Source of the DNA: Bryoerythrophyllum caledonicum
Lineage: Eukaryota > Streptophyta > Bryopsida > Pottiales > Pottiaceae
DNA: 64,000 nucleotides
Assembly: GCA_963971425.1 (NCBI GenBank)
Contig: OZ020519.1
Span: 20,419,397-20,483,396 of the forward strand
Direction: 5' to 3'
Under the pieces are notes generated by a model. That model made no database searches and had not been told where the DNA came from. It saw only the letters and a list, made by a program, of their open reading frames with translations. The position numbers and the translations under genes are program-made. Position 1 is the stretch's first letter; every line of letters starts with the position of its first letter. Positions 22,660 to 34,517 of this stretch are shown one piece after another.

Positions 22660-25600
22660 ACTCTAAAACATTGAACAACTTCCATAGTTATATCACATTC
22701 TTATTATGTTATTGTTATATTGTTTTAATTCAAAATCAAGGTATTATATGTATGACATTTGTATCCGGTATAATGCTTGTACCAAATTATAAAAATTACA
22801 TAGAAGGTAGGATATTTCTAAACTAATGAATATACATAAATCGGGATACTCAGAAACCATCAATGTTTCATGACCTTTAGAATGACCACTAAATGCAATC
22901 TAAAAAATGAAATAATTAGCAAATAAACATGTGCAAAAAAAATACTGAACTGTTACAGTCTAAACCATCAATATGTCATGACTGCTGTGGTGACCGCCAA
23001 CTGCAAAGAAAATAAACTAATGAGCAAAAAAAATGTGTAAAAGATGTGCTCACAAGATTTGGTGATGACTATATCTAATGCTTTAAAAAATATAGAATTT
23101 AGTACTTCTAAGGATTTGAGTTTCTTTAGATGTACTAACCTAGCAACAATTAATCAAAACACTCCCAATAGTTTGAGTATGCAACAATTAATCAAAACAC
23201 TCCCAATAGTTTGAGTATGGCTGTAGACATTCTCTTTAGTCACTAGCAAAACCCATAAAATGCTCATCCTAAACCCAGTCCAATGCAAGAGAAACTATAA
23301 TATCATAGAAGAAACAATAAGATTTGTGTACAATCATCACAATTAATACAAACTAGCAAGTACAACTAGTACAACTAGTACAACTAAAACAATAATACTA
23401 TCTGGTACAAATAAAAAATGCTAAAAATAAAATTCCAAGAGTAAATATATTACGCAATTGTTTCCAACATGTACAATCACAGTACACTAAGTACAAATTG
23501 ATACAAACGGTACAAATAATGAAGTTGATGCCTAGTACAAACATATCATCATTCCACAAAGACAAGTATAACCTTTACAATTAGTACAAACAAAACAAAA
23601 AATTTTGACTAGAAGTACAAAATCTAAAACACCAAAATTTGCATACTTTGTACTTGGTTTTCACAGTAGATTTGTAACAAACTAGTACAAACAATACAAA
23701 TAGTATACTTGACTTGGAGTACAACATATGATCACCCCACATTGTACCTTACATTTGTTTTTACACAGTTCAAACTCTTCTAACAAACACTCCAAACAAC
23801 ATTCATACTTTCATGAGTACAAATCAATATTCCCAACTACAAATCACATAAATTTGGGTACAAAATGCGATTGCAAACAAACTTATACGAAGTAGAGCAA
23901 CTTACCACAAAACTGTTTTCTAGTTCATACAATCTCCAAATGATAGAATATTTAGTTGTACTCCTACCATAGAACACGTAATAAATATCCTAGACATAAT
24001 AGTAATCTGTGTACACACTAGAAAAAGTTAGTGGTAATGGATAAAATTATTTGTAACAATTGACCACCTTTCCAAAAAACTGTGATAGTATTTCTCTCCA
24101 AATCAACCTTGTTGCTAAGTAAAACATTCCAATACTAAATGGCTTACAAATCTTTTTCCAAAACTAAGAAGTTGCTTGAAGTTCTTCACTAAACTAAATT
24201 AAAGGAAAACGGCAAGAAACCCAAAAAGAAAGGAAGAATGCACATAGAACTTACCCTTTTCTGCAATGTGTATTGAAATGAACTTAAAAGGCACTATTGT
24301 TGCTCCCATATTGAAATCTGTATGTAAAATCCATTGTAAGATAGAGCACATACAAGCTACATATTGATTATACAAATTTGAAGTTCAAAATGGTACATAT
24401 CGTACAGTACTCGTACCAACCATAAGTCCTTGAAAGACAAACCTTCACGTCCTCTGATTAGCTGATTCACATGTGGTGGTAGGAGATTGGTGAAGGATTT
24501 CTGCATCTTCTAACACAACGTGCCCGAACAATGCCTCACTGCTCCTAATGGCTCGACTAAGAGAGCTGTCTATAGTATTACAAAGTCCTAGATAGAAGGT
24601 ACTATTGCCACACTGAGATTCAGGGGTTTCAGAAACATACCCATCAGTTGTTGTATTCGTAGATACAGGACAAGCGATGCACAATGGGAAGTAAGAAGTG
24701 ATGAGTTTCTGTACAAGTCTAGAGTTTTCGAATGGAAGGTAAGACATTCCTACAGATACAGATTGAGCGGTGCACAATAGGAAGTAGGAAGTGATGAGTT
24801 TCTAAACAAGTCTAGACTTTTGAAACGGAAGGTAAGACATTGCGAAAGAACGCAAACTGGAACAAAAACACACGCATTGCAAGAAAAAGAAGAAAAAGAA
24901 TCTCCTTACACTTCTTAGAGGTATCTCAACAATGACCAAGGTCTGAAAGTAGTGACTGACAAACAAGGCATCTAGGTTCTTGCGAAAAGCTGATCCAGCA
25001 GGGATTGTGATACCCCCTTATATCCCTTTGATACACTCATGATACCCCACAAAACCCCCTATATCCCGTATACTACCATGATACCCTATAATATACCTGT
25101 CATAGCCGTGACATACACATGTACTACGTGGTGACATAGTCCGCGTCACATTCCGTTACACGATACCCCGGGTTGCAAAGGTATATAGTATATAACTTCA
25201 AGGTATTAAGGTCAAAGTATTAAAAATTTTAATAACATTTAAGAGCATGCTATATATAAGTAAAAGAATAAAATCTTCCAAACATATAGAAACTTGTTAG
25301 TGAAAGTATGAAAGTAAAAGAATTAAATCATACGAAAGCATGGAAACTTGTTAGTAAAAGTACCAAAGTAAAAGAATCAAAATTTTCCAAATACATGGAT
25401 AAGTTTTGCCTCACAAAAAGTAAGAGTTTATTAATATCACATATCAATACAATGGGAACATAGATGGAACAACATTGCAAAGTGAGAATCAAAGTACAAA
25501 GGGCTAAGACCTTTTTTATGTCCTTATAAATGTATTTTGAAACCTCTACGTAATACTAATTGTGTGAATATTTTTAAAAATAGACCTGCGCACATAAATA

Positions 25601-26900
25601 TAGAAGGAAAAATAACATTTTCTTATGAATATTACAAGGTGAAGTAGAGAAGAGGGTAAAAAATGAGCTTGGAAAAAACACTAATATGGGATAAATATTT
25701 TTTTATGTTTCAATTGTTAAATATATATGTATAGACCTTTACATATATTACAAATAATGTAATGAATTTTCGTGTATTCCTTACACTCATACTTTAATTT
25801 AGTAAAGATTATTGCTTAATAAATAAAATAGAAATTGACCTTAGATTTAATTCTTTTAATATGATGTTTGAACTATTAGGTTTCTAAGCTTTGAAAAGAA
25901 TTAATTACTTTTCTCTGATAATTTTACTTTAGCACTTTCTCTTGTGTCATGTTAAGTTATGTTACAATTATAGATACAATTACAAGGACAAGCATGGTTG
26001 AGTGAAGTTACCATACCTCGTTGGAAACAATACGATTCCGATGGTAAGTAAGAAATTAAATAAAAAGCTTCATAAATATCACACGTTGTAAAGTATTTTA
26101 GTGTATACAATGTGTTTGGAATTTCAAAAAGGAAATGAGGATGGAACAGTAGTGTACAAAGGTAAGAAACAAAGTACATAGTGCTAAAACATTCTTTATA
26201 TACTACTTAATATATTTTCGAAGCTCTAAATAATTTTAATTATTGTAATGTATTTTTTTAATAGATGTAAATATATAAATATATAAAAAAAGAAAAAAAT
26301 ATATTTACAATATTACAAAGTGAAGCAGAGAAAAGGGTATAAAGAATAATATGGGGTATAACATTTTTATGTACTGTTAAATATATCTATGCTCCAAAAA
26401 AAACTGCAAAATGCAATAGACAAAAATATCAAAAGGTCTTACTGGAGAAAATCACCAAAAACCTCACGATTTGAATAGCGTGGTATGACGGGACATGTAC
26501 GGGTCGAAGATCATGTCAGATGGGTAGTTGAAAGCCCGGCACAAGCGCCACGAGGGGCTGCCACGACAACTTTCAAGTCCACCTTGATCCAGGTAACGAA
26601 GCCGACTTGACCAAGTCACCTAAAGGCTCTCTTGGTCATTCGGAAACACTTGGTATTGTCCTCTCCTATATACGACCCCATTTCCAAACGGACAGTCCAT
26701 GTGGGATAATGGAACAAGTCCAAACTTACCATGTTCTGAATGGTACAAACCATATTACTTGTACAAGTTGTACCATCAATATAATAGTGGTACAAGTTGT
26801 ACCATCAATATAATAGTGGTACAAACTATATAGTGAAATTCATACAACCAATACTTGAAGCAATACATGCTACGTTAATCAATGTAGTAAAGAAAATGTT
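22660..26900. other. Long gene-poor spacer with small tandem duplications
   Basis: No supported gene. Visible structure: a 38-bp tandem duplication at 23,142-23,219; GTACAA-rich DNA at 23,320-23,900; a ~100-bp tandem duplication at 24,664-24,845 (AGTGATGAGTTTCT in each copy); a GATACCCC-rich patch at 25,010-25,185; a ~60-bp unit repeated about three times at 25,250-25,400 (GAAACTTGTTAGTnAAAGTA); and a 31-bp tandem at 26,757-26,825 containing the palindrome ACTTGTACAAGT. The 25.2-26.4 kb part is poor in the GTAC word and may be a separate insertion. Confidence 0.6.
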
Positions 26901-26926
26901 CATGAATCATGAAACACTGTGTCATC

Positions 26927-29900
26927 CTAATTCTCATCCTCTCTTAATCTGTCTAATCCAGCCCAAATGGTAGCAATGCTGTCTTGACTGAAGCTATAAG
27001 TAACTTCTCCACCTTTGTGTCTACCCACTTTTGGAATCATAGCAAATTTACAATGCACAATAAGATGGGCATCAATATGCGCAGGTTGAGAGTTGCCGAG
27101 ATACACATAGCCATTGTTCCACTTTTGGTAGTAAGTACCTCGTACAACAAAATCTCCAACTTCATAATTTGGGCCCCATGGGCATGTGAATGCTGAAGTG
27201 ACTTGGTGCTTTGGCAAGGAGCATTGGAGAATATAAAATTCAACTCCTTCGGCGTTTCTTTCCATAGCAGGGACAACGAAGTTGTCACCTGGGTGAATGG
27301 GGTCAGCAATTTCTTCACCCTCCAGAGCCTCCTCTTCAAAGGTATCTTCTCCTTGATCCACGCAATCAAGCATAACCTCTCGTACTTCACTAAGGTTATA
27401 TGGTTTCAATTTCACCAAGTCCCAACCCTCTACATGAGATTTGTTAATACAATTAGTGCAATCAACATCAAAGCAATAAGCACAAAAGCATGATAATTTT
27501 TGAACAAACAACAAGGTTGGATCAGTAACAGAAAACGAGTGCAGTGAATGAAGAGCCTGAGAGCCTTTAACTGTCTGGCAGTCAAAACTGCATTCCCTCA
27601 TGCAATCTTTGGGAATTTCCCAAAAATGCCTACGCACTTCTTTGTATTCTCAATATTTGTATCCACTTGTCCTCTCATTGTCTCATTGAGAAAACAAACT
27701 ACGTCGTGCGCATTTTGCATCCTTCTCCATGTGTCATGTAGTTGAGATTGCCGTAAAGTACGCTTGACAACAGCACCTGCACCATCCCACTCCCCCTTTC
27801 CATGGCCAGTGCCAAAAAAATTCCAATTCATGGTGCAACCATTGGTGAGGCCAGGATACCTTGCAACAAAGTATAGGGCTCGAGCACCTTTGAATTGGCT
27901 TGCACATCCGTCGGACCATATAACATGGTGTTTGGGGCGAATCCTTGCTAAATACAAAAACAGATTAATGACCACAACATATAAAATAGTTGTTTAATTC
28001 AGTACATATCGTACAATTTGTGTATTTTAAGAGAATTAGGTACAATCTCGTATATATAATACATTTCAGTACATGTTGTATAGTTTAGTACATACTGTTT
28101 ATTCATTCGTACATGTTGCACTGTATACTTCACGGAAAAAAAATAAAGAATATAGTTAACATACCTTGCAACTGTAGCCATTGCCAGTGCTGCATCAAAC
28201 AATGCTGAACAAAGAGAGAATCATGCTTCTCATCATCTGATATATAAAAATGAGAATCCTTTCCAGTTTCTCCATTTCCATTTATTATGTAAGTAATATG
28301 CACTAGAATAGTAATTTGAGTTGAACACCAATACATGCTTTGTATTTGGTTTTGAATCTCAAAAGTGTAGTTCTCCGCATAATCAATATGTGATAAAATC
28401 ATGCCTTCACCCATGCATTGCATTGACCGCTTGCAATGGTCATCCTACCACCTTGCAATGAAGTTATGCCTGACAAATTCGGGTAATTTGGACTTCAAGT
28501 ATTCAAAAAACACTATGGTAGAAGTCTCCTTATATGCTTCTACAATCTTCTTCCGTGGCTTTCCCTCTTGAGTGAGTCCAATAACTTCATTCTCAAAACA
28601 CTTCCATGTAACAAGTGTTGATGTGGAAGATTCTTCAGGACAAATTGCCAACTTCAAAATACCGCAATCTATGCATGTACCCATAACACATGATAGTGCA
28701 TGCCACTCCGCATTCTCCGGTTTTGAACAAACGATTTCTTGCCAAAGCGATGTTGTTCCACCATATGTCTTCAAGTGGGCTTGACAATTTGCCCCTTCTA
28801 TCAGAGTATGACAAACTTCACACAGACACTTACAATTATTAAGAAAGTGGAGTCCTTTTCTTGTATCTCGAATTCTATTGAATCTTTCTCTAAGCATGTC
28901 AATCTCAACATGGTAGCGACAACATCATACATTCCTTTCATTACAGGCTCTAACAAAATATGGCTTCAATTTTTCAAATGCTCTCATTTTGATTACAACA
29001 TCAGGATGCGCTTCTACAAATCTGTTATAGAATGTCGTCTGCATACAAGTCTAGAAACTATAAGAAGATATCAAACTATGAACAATATTGATACAAATGG
29101 CATAAAACTGATACATAATGTACTGAAAGGTAAAAAAAAATACATCATACACTAAACTGTACATAATATAGTCGAAAGAAGATATAATGCAGCGAACTTT
29201 TAATTATAAGATTTGGCACAATATGAAAACCATACAGAATGTACTAAAGCATGGAAAATATACATACCTGAGTTTCAAGCAAGTAGTGAGTGCAGTGTCT
29301 TTCGTATCTCTTCCAACTTATCTACTTTTGAACGATCTCCTTCTTGTTGGGACTTATGCGAGTTTCTTCAATCCACCATTTTACAACGATGTCTCTAATT
29401 TCTTCAGACATACCTGGCCTCTTCTTTCGACTTGCCAACACAAAAGGCCTGTTGCCCAAACGCATACTCTTGCATTGTGATGCTACCCTTAAGTTATATG
29501 GATTCACCTTTAAAATCCTAGACAAAGCTTTTATGTTTTTTACATCTGAAGATACAGCTGCATCTAGAAGAACAACCTTCCTAGCAAGCTTGTCTAGTAA
29601 TTGAACACCCTTAATGGCCTCCAACTCTTTTTGATAGCTCTCCAAAAATTGAAATTGAACCATTGCATTTAGTTTACAAGGGTAATAGTTTGGAAGGAAT
29701 GACCTGATGCGCTCATCCTCCAAAAAACACTCCATGATCTTCACTCTTGAAGATGCGGTAGGACAAGCTTGCATCTTAGTCGTGGAAAAATTCACGATCT
29801 CGGGTACCACATGACATACTTTGCGTGAAGACAACTCACTACCTTCTTCTCCATTTTCAGAGGTAGTGGCAAGCAATCTTGCTTCTTCTTCTCTCTCCTT

Positions 29901-30059
29901 CTGCAGTTGCCGACGTTTCTGTTGTCTATCTGCTTCTCCATCTCTCAGACTATCTCTAGTTGCAACGTACTCCTCAGCCCTTGCATGAGGACCCTTCTTT
30001 TTTGATGCTGCACATTTATCTACAACACGATTATTTCCCATTGCCCTTAACGCTGACAA
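26927..30059 (-). pseudogene. DDE-like transposase of an unnamed family (SDGCxxQFK type)
   Basis: Minus-strand exons, 5' to 3': 30,059-29,268 (basic/coiled N-terminus, then SRKKRPGMSEEIRDIVVKWW); 29,040-28,165 (Cys-rich CRYHVE..., then HIDYAENYTFEIQNQIQSMYW and SDDEKHD); and 27,957-26,927 (VIWSDGCASQFKG, NFFGTGHGKGEWDGAGAVVK, CQTVKGSQALHS). Introns have GT..AG ends. The acidic residues in DYAEN, SDGC and GEWDG are arranged like a DDE/RNase-H-fold triad. The same three boxes occur, as I recall, in uncharacterised transposon proteins of plants and cnidarians. A C-terminal region (GDNFVV...KFAMIP) may be BAH-like. Stops near 29,322, 28,932 and 28,445 and a frameshift near 27,650 disable it. Assignment as a transposase is by motif logic. 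Confidence 0.6.
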
Positions 30060-30683
30060 CCATATACTCTAAAAAGAAATGAAATACTAGTCTACCGCTG
30101 TCAACACTTCACCTCAAACCGCCATCAATCTCATGTACATTGCCATCATCTCTGTAAAATTCATCCCCTAAATCTACTTACAATCAGAAACAGGTCAAAT
30201 ACAGTGCCCTAAACGTCGAGCACATTGCCTTCATCTCTAAACAAGTCGACGTCTCCACAATCCTAGACCCAAAATCAAGGTGGCTGAAGTACTAAATCTA
30301 CGAAGAGCATACATTCTATATGGACATTGATCAACTGTACAAAGAATGTACAACAATAAGAAGAGAGTACAGTTTTGGCAATAATTATGTGAACGAAAAA
30401 GAATTGTCAGCTGTCAGAAGATACGACAAATACACCATGTGCACAGATTTGCCGGCATATTTGAGATCCAAAATTTCATACTAGTTGTACTCGTTGTACT
30501 GTTTGTAGTGGAGAATCAAAGACGGCCAGGGGGTCGACCGTAGTGTGCATTCACCCCCAAGTCAAAAGGCATCTGATCACACAAATTCCAAGGAAAAATC
30601 AAGCCAAATCCAAGTTCAACTCAAGGCCTAATCTAGGAATGAACACTGACGTACAAAACAAGATTTTGTACGTACTTTCGAGC

Positions 30684-30764
30684 TCACTCCACGAGTCTTT
30701 TCTTCTCTTCCTTCCTCCTCTCCTTCTTGGTGCTTTGGCTGGGAGTAGGATTGGGTGTAGCCAT
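30684..30764 (-). CDS. Possible short upstream exon of the minus-strand gene
   Basis: An ATG at 30,764 (minus) opens 26 codons of very basic sequence (MATPNPTPSQSTKKERRKEE...). It is immediately followed by GTAC-rich DNA. It could be the original first exon or simply a chance frame. No splice donor was verified. Confidence 0.25.
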   Translation of the reverse strand: MATPNPTPSQSTKKERRKEEKKRLVE

Positions 30765-31439
30765 CACGGGAGCTATAAGATATGACAACAAATCTGCAGG
30801 CAAGGTGAAAATCGGTTAGGGCGTAGATGACTAAAGAGGGGGCGGTCGGGGCTCACTAGAGGTCAACGTGGCATCCAAGCCGTCCTGATTGAGCGGTCCG
30901 GGCGTCGGGCTCGGATGGGGCTTGGATCAAGCCGGCAGGACTAGTTCCTGGCTCGGAATCTCAAAGATAATATCCTACTCGCATGCACGCCCGGACTCAA
31001 CTCCAGTCTGCACTAGAAGATGAAAGTAAGTGGAACTCTCACTAGTGGATGTTCCAAGATGAGGTAGACTCTACAAATCGGCACTCTTCAGTGTCAAATA
31101 TACGACATCTCCAGGAGGGAGTTGGCGTGGTCGGATTGTAGGTGGAGGCTCCATTGTGATGCCCGTGCTTTCCTTCCAACCGTATTGCGCCTGCGTGGTG
31201 ATTTCTGAGGGAGGTTATACGCGGAACCTCCCAAGTTTGGAGTCTGTGATGGGATGTCCAAGTTGACAAGGTCGACCGCGTCGTTCCTACCACAATGGTC
31301 TAGGTCAACCAAATCTGGTTCCTCTTGATTGGTGTCCGAGCTCTGCCTCCTCTCGTGGCTTCTGAGCTCTTGCTTTTGTCCGATCGTGCTCCTCGCTCTC
31401 TATTATGGTCTAATTCCTTTTCCTCGCATGGTCGTGCTC

Positions 31440-31592
31440 CTTAGAACTCAAGGGCTCGATTTTGGGCTCGGCTCGGGCTCGAGCCTAGATTTGGGCTCGG
31501 ACTCCGATTTGGCTTGGGTTGGGGCTCGGGCTTAGGCTTGGGACTTGGGCTTCAGGTTTAGCTCGGGCTCGGGCTCGAAGATTTTTTTATTC
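31440..31592 (+). repeat. GGGCTC-rich low-complexity DNA
   Basis: Irregular repeats of CGGGCTCG/TTGGGCTCGG. They lie between the GTAC domain and the copia fragment. The surrounding 30,790-31,750 has no gene I can support. Confidence 0.7.
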
Positions 31593-31754
31593 ATTTTAAG
31601 GATTCTAAAGTAAGCCATTGTTTTATTTTCCCTAATTTTAACTAGGAACTAACACTATTCTATTTTAATCCCCAAACTTAATTACATAGTCTAAGATTAA
31701 CGTTCCTAACTATCTAACTAACTAAATCTCTTTTTTAAATCCGTCGTACAACAA

Positions 31755-32582
31755 TTATCTCGGATGATAGTGAAAGTCGTGATTCTGTGAAGGAGGAGAG
31801 GATGGATGTCGAAGAAGAAGGTGCAAGCGTGGCGCCTTCATCAACACCACCATCAAGCGATGATCATGATGTGGGTAGCACAAAAGGGCCTCGGCATCCA
31901 AGGAGGAAACGGCGATCGCCATGAGAGAGGTGGATGAATCACATCTTGCCGCAACATAAGGTAGAACGGGCCAATGTTGCATCTCTCAAGGATCCATTGA
32001 ACTTGTATGAGGCTTTGTGATCAGAGGATGCACGCAAGTGGGAGGCAACCATGCAAGAGGAGTATGACTCACTCATGGAATATAGGAACATGGACATTGG
32101 CTCCTCTTCCAAAGGATCACAAGAGCGTAGGGTGCAAGTGGGTGTTTCTCACGAAGAAGGATGCTATGGGAAAAGTTGTGCGGCACAAGGCAAGATTGGT
32201 GGCAAAAGGATACTCTCAAGTTGCAGGAGTCGACCTCCTTGAGACCTTTGCTTCCATGGCAAAGTTCACCACCATTAAGTGTATTCTTGCGCTTGGTGCG
32301 GCGTGGACTTTGAGATCCATTAAATGGATGTGAAGACAATATTTTTGAATGGAGAGTTGGAGGAAGACACCTTCATGGATAAACCGCAAGGGTTTGAACA
32401 AAAGGACTTTGAGCATCTTATGTGCAAGCTCAAGAAGTTGTTGTACGGGCTGAAGCAATCACCAAGAGCATGGTACCAACAAATCGACGTTTTCTTCACA
32501 AAGGAGGGCTTTACAAGAAGCCAAGCTAACCACTTTTAATACATCAAGCAAATGGATGAGTATTTGTTGATATTGCTCATCT
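31755..32582 (+). pseudogene. Ty1/copia reverse transcriptase, 5' part (interrupted)
   Basis: Across a few stops and frame changes the DNA encodes the copia RT start: MQEEYDSLMEYRNMD, LPKDHKSVGCKWVF, RHKARLVAKGYSQVAGVD, then MDVKTIFLNGEL and CKLKKLLYGLKQSPRAWY. It stops at YLLILLIY, exactly where the catalytic YVDD box should follow. The missing continuation (YVDDLIILAS) is at 63,930 onward, so the RT has been split by the 31.3-kb insertion. The upstream part includes an acidic stretch, as in many copia polyproteins before RT. Its own LTRs are not visible in the window. Confidence 0.85.
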
Positions 32583-32607
32583 ATGCTGTATTTAACTATT
32601 TCTGGAC
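32583..32607 (+). repeat. Left terminal inverted repeat
   Basis: The 25-bp terminus shares ATGC, ATT and AACTATTTCT(G/A)GAC with the right end. Target duplication ATCT lies immediately outside. An internal partial copy of the shared core (ATTCAACTATT, minus) lies at 63,398-63,408. Confidence 0.75.
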
Positions 32608-32626
32608 TTTGCAAAGTCCAGAAATA
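32597..32626. other. Perfect 30-bp palindrome at the left terminus
   Basis: TATTTCTGGACTTTG is followed directly by its exact complement. It overlaps the inner 11 bases of the left terminal inverted repeat. It is absent from the right end, so the element's ends are asymmetric. Confidence 0.85.
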
Positions 32627-33086
32627 AGGAAGAAGGATTTCAGTGTAGTAGAATAGTGGCACCAAAGAGATTGAAAGGGATACACATAAAACTAATCTTA
32701 ATCATTCAGCCGGATATCTCCGGATGATTTCAGTCACACGATACGAATCGATTACAGTGATAGAACCTTGCTCAAGGCAAAGTACAATATTATCGACAGA
32801 AATCCTACTAACTCGATTTTCTTCCCAGGGAGTACTAAGGGTTTGCCTTGAGCAAGTGATTTTAGAGCAGGAGGCATTGATATGTCATGGATGCCGTTCA
32901 AACAGCAGGAGATAGCCGGTCGAAAGCAGGGAAATCAGAAAATATTTGGTCATTTTTCAAAAACAAAATTGCTTTTTCGGAAGGGAGTCCTTTTACAACA
33001 CCAATACATACTTGATCAAATCTACGAGACAACATTGATTGGTCTGAGTGAAACTCCTGGATGGAAAACCAATACCTATCCTCGCA

Positions 33087-33539
33087 CTACCTCTGAAGAC
33101 TTCTAAAGATCTTTCCAGTGCGCCGGTGCGTACATGTCCGAATCAACTCAGACCCTGTGTCACAACCAGTTTGAAATGGGCTGCAGCCGCCCTCCGAAGA
33201 AGATTCCTCCTTGTCTTCATACCATGGGTCGTCCTCCTCCTCTTCTTCAACCGAAGCACCTCCAAAGACAGTCTCATCTTCATCAGAGTCGACCTCGTTC
33301 TCGTCCTCCGCTTCATAGTCGCTGCCGTCCTCCTCCTCTTGAACATACTTGCTCTCAGCGTCCTCCTCCAATTCGTCCAGAACACACCGATTGGAACCTA
33401 TCGCCCTTGTGTACCCGACTTGAAAGCGAAGTATTCGTCCCTTCTCCGAACCCTGAGCCTTGCTCACCATCCTTCGTGAAACTCTCATGTCTACCGAATC
33501 AAATTCTTCCCTCTCCTTCTTCCTACTTGCGAAAGCCAT
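33087..33539 (-). CDS. Acidic hypothetical protein (150 aa)
   Basis: An intact frame begins MAFASRKKEREEFDSVDMRV. A basic first third is followed by a strongly acidic middle (DYEAEDENEVDSDEDE, VEEEEEDDPWYEDKEE). I recognise no family. Similar acidic short proteins often bind histones or basic DNA-binding partners, but that is inference. It is one of the few unbroken frames of the large element and lies near its left end, pointing outward. GC content is higher than that of the flanks, supporting coding. There may be further exons. The interval 32,627-33,086 contains one variant palindrome (32,710-32,723) and no gene. Confidence 0.45.
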   Translation of the reverse strand: MAFASRKKEREEFDSVDMRVSRRMVSKAQGSEKGRILRFQVGYTRAIGSNRCVLDELEEDAESKYVQEEEDGSDYEAEDENEVDSDEDETVFGGASVEEEEEDDPWYEDKEESSSEGGCSPFQTGCDTGSELIRTCTHRRTGKIFRSLQR

Positions 33540-34121
33540 CTCCTCTCTCTCAACCCTGGCAATGGACTGACAAGACTAACAAGTTGAAAGACAAAACATA
33601 TAAATTAGTGCAGACCTGAACTCTCTCTTATACTATCCTCCCTATCCACCCATTAATTACAGTTCTCGAGCGTAGGTAAAAGAAGAGTCATTGATTTAAG
33701 TCGCCATAACACCGAGACTGATAGATATAAAGGTTGATTCCACAGACACGAATGACCAACATGGTAGGCCATGAGTCAAGCGTGCTGTCGTAACGTGATG
33801 ATAGGAAGTACAATCTCCGTTGTCAACCATTAGCATCACTTGAATGATAAGAAGGATCTCGTACAACTGATATAAAGTGTGTAATTGACCGTGCATTTTC
33901 AACTTAGTTGTGGCATGTCATAAATCTAAGAAGGAACCAGCCACAGGAATAACCAAAAGGTCTCTGATACATTGTTGAAAGTTCCATCGTAAGATAAAAT
34001 GCAGTATTGTAGTCACAGAAGATCTCCGGATATGATACAAAACTATTCAAAACACCTAGGTATGCTCAAAATTGGGAAATGTGGACCCCATTATTGAGAA
34101 TGAGGGATGTCAATCTCCTAA

Positions 34122-34425
34122 TCGGAGATCTCCGGCTAGATCTCACCGACTAAAACATGGCAATACATGAACATCCTTACGTCCACAAAATTTAACTTCC
34201 ATAGCCGGAGATCTCCAGTAAGCATTCGGAGAGACGTGATGGTCTAAATATATACCGGTGGCATAATCTAGTCAACAAAAATTCTGTCACTACTCAATGT
34301 ACCCAAATTATAGTGAATGGAAGAGCACACTTTCGATCCTCTTCACGATGACTGGCGAGAGCTGAAAGGAGGGATGCCGAACTCGGGCCCAGATAATAAT
34401 CGCCTCCACAGCCGGAGATCTCCGG
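34122..34425. repeat. Palindromic 14-mers downstream of the DUF7869-like gene
   Basis: CCGGAGATCTCCGG is perfect at 34,412-34,425, with one-mismatch copies at 34,122-34,135 and 34,205-34,218. All lie in the non-coding 3' flank of the minus-strand gene. The interval 33,540-34,517 has no other supported feature. Confidence 0.85.
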
Positions 34426-34517
34426 TGCTCTTCCGTGTGGACGTAGCAACTCTACGAGATTTTTCACAAAGAGAATTTCACAGAACTGAATTATACATAG
34501 AGGGATTGATCAATGAA

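Larger units (their letters stand above)
17340..30770. mobile_element. Putative large DNA-transposon-like domain (GTAC domain)
   Basis: Two convergent decayed genes or gene sets lie here: plus-strand acidic/coiled-coil/SET frames at 17.7-22.6 kb and a minus-strand DDE-like transposase at 26.9-30.8 kb. Non-coding DNA throughout is unusually rich in TGTAC, GTACA and TTGTAC words, for example 17,383-17,430, 20,290-20,462, 23,325-23,900, 26,740-26,830, 28,000-28,115 and 30,330-30,500. The word density drops outside this interval. I could not identify terminal inverted repeats or a target duplication, so the limits and the unity of the element are inferred from word content and gene grouping. Confidence 0.45.

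Noticed and set aside
25010-25190. GATACCCC-rich patch as a MITE
   Set aside because: No inverted ends or target duplication could be found.
32575-32585. A 7-bp target duplication (ATCTATG/ATCTACG) for the large element
   Set aside because: The 4-bp ATCT reading extends the terminal inverted repeats by ATGC/GCAT and restores the copia codons exactly without assuming a mutation.
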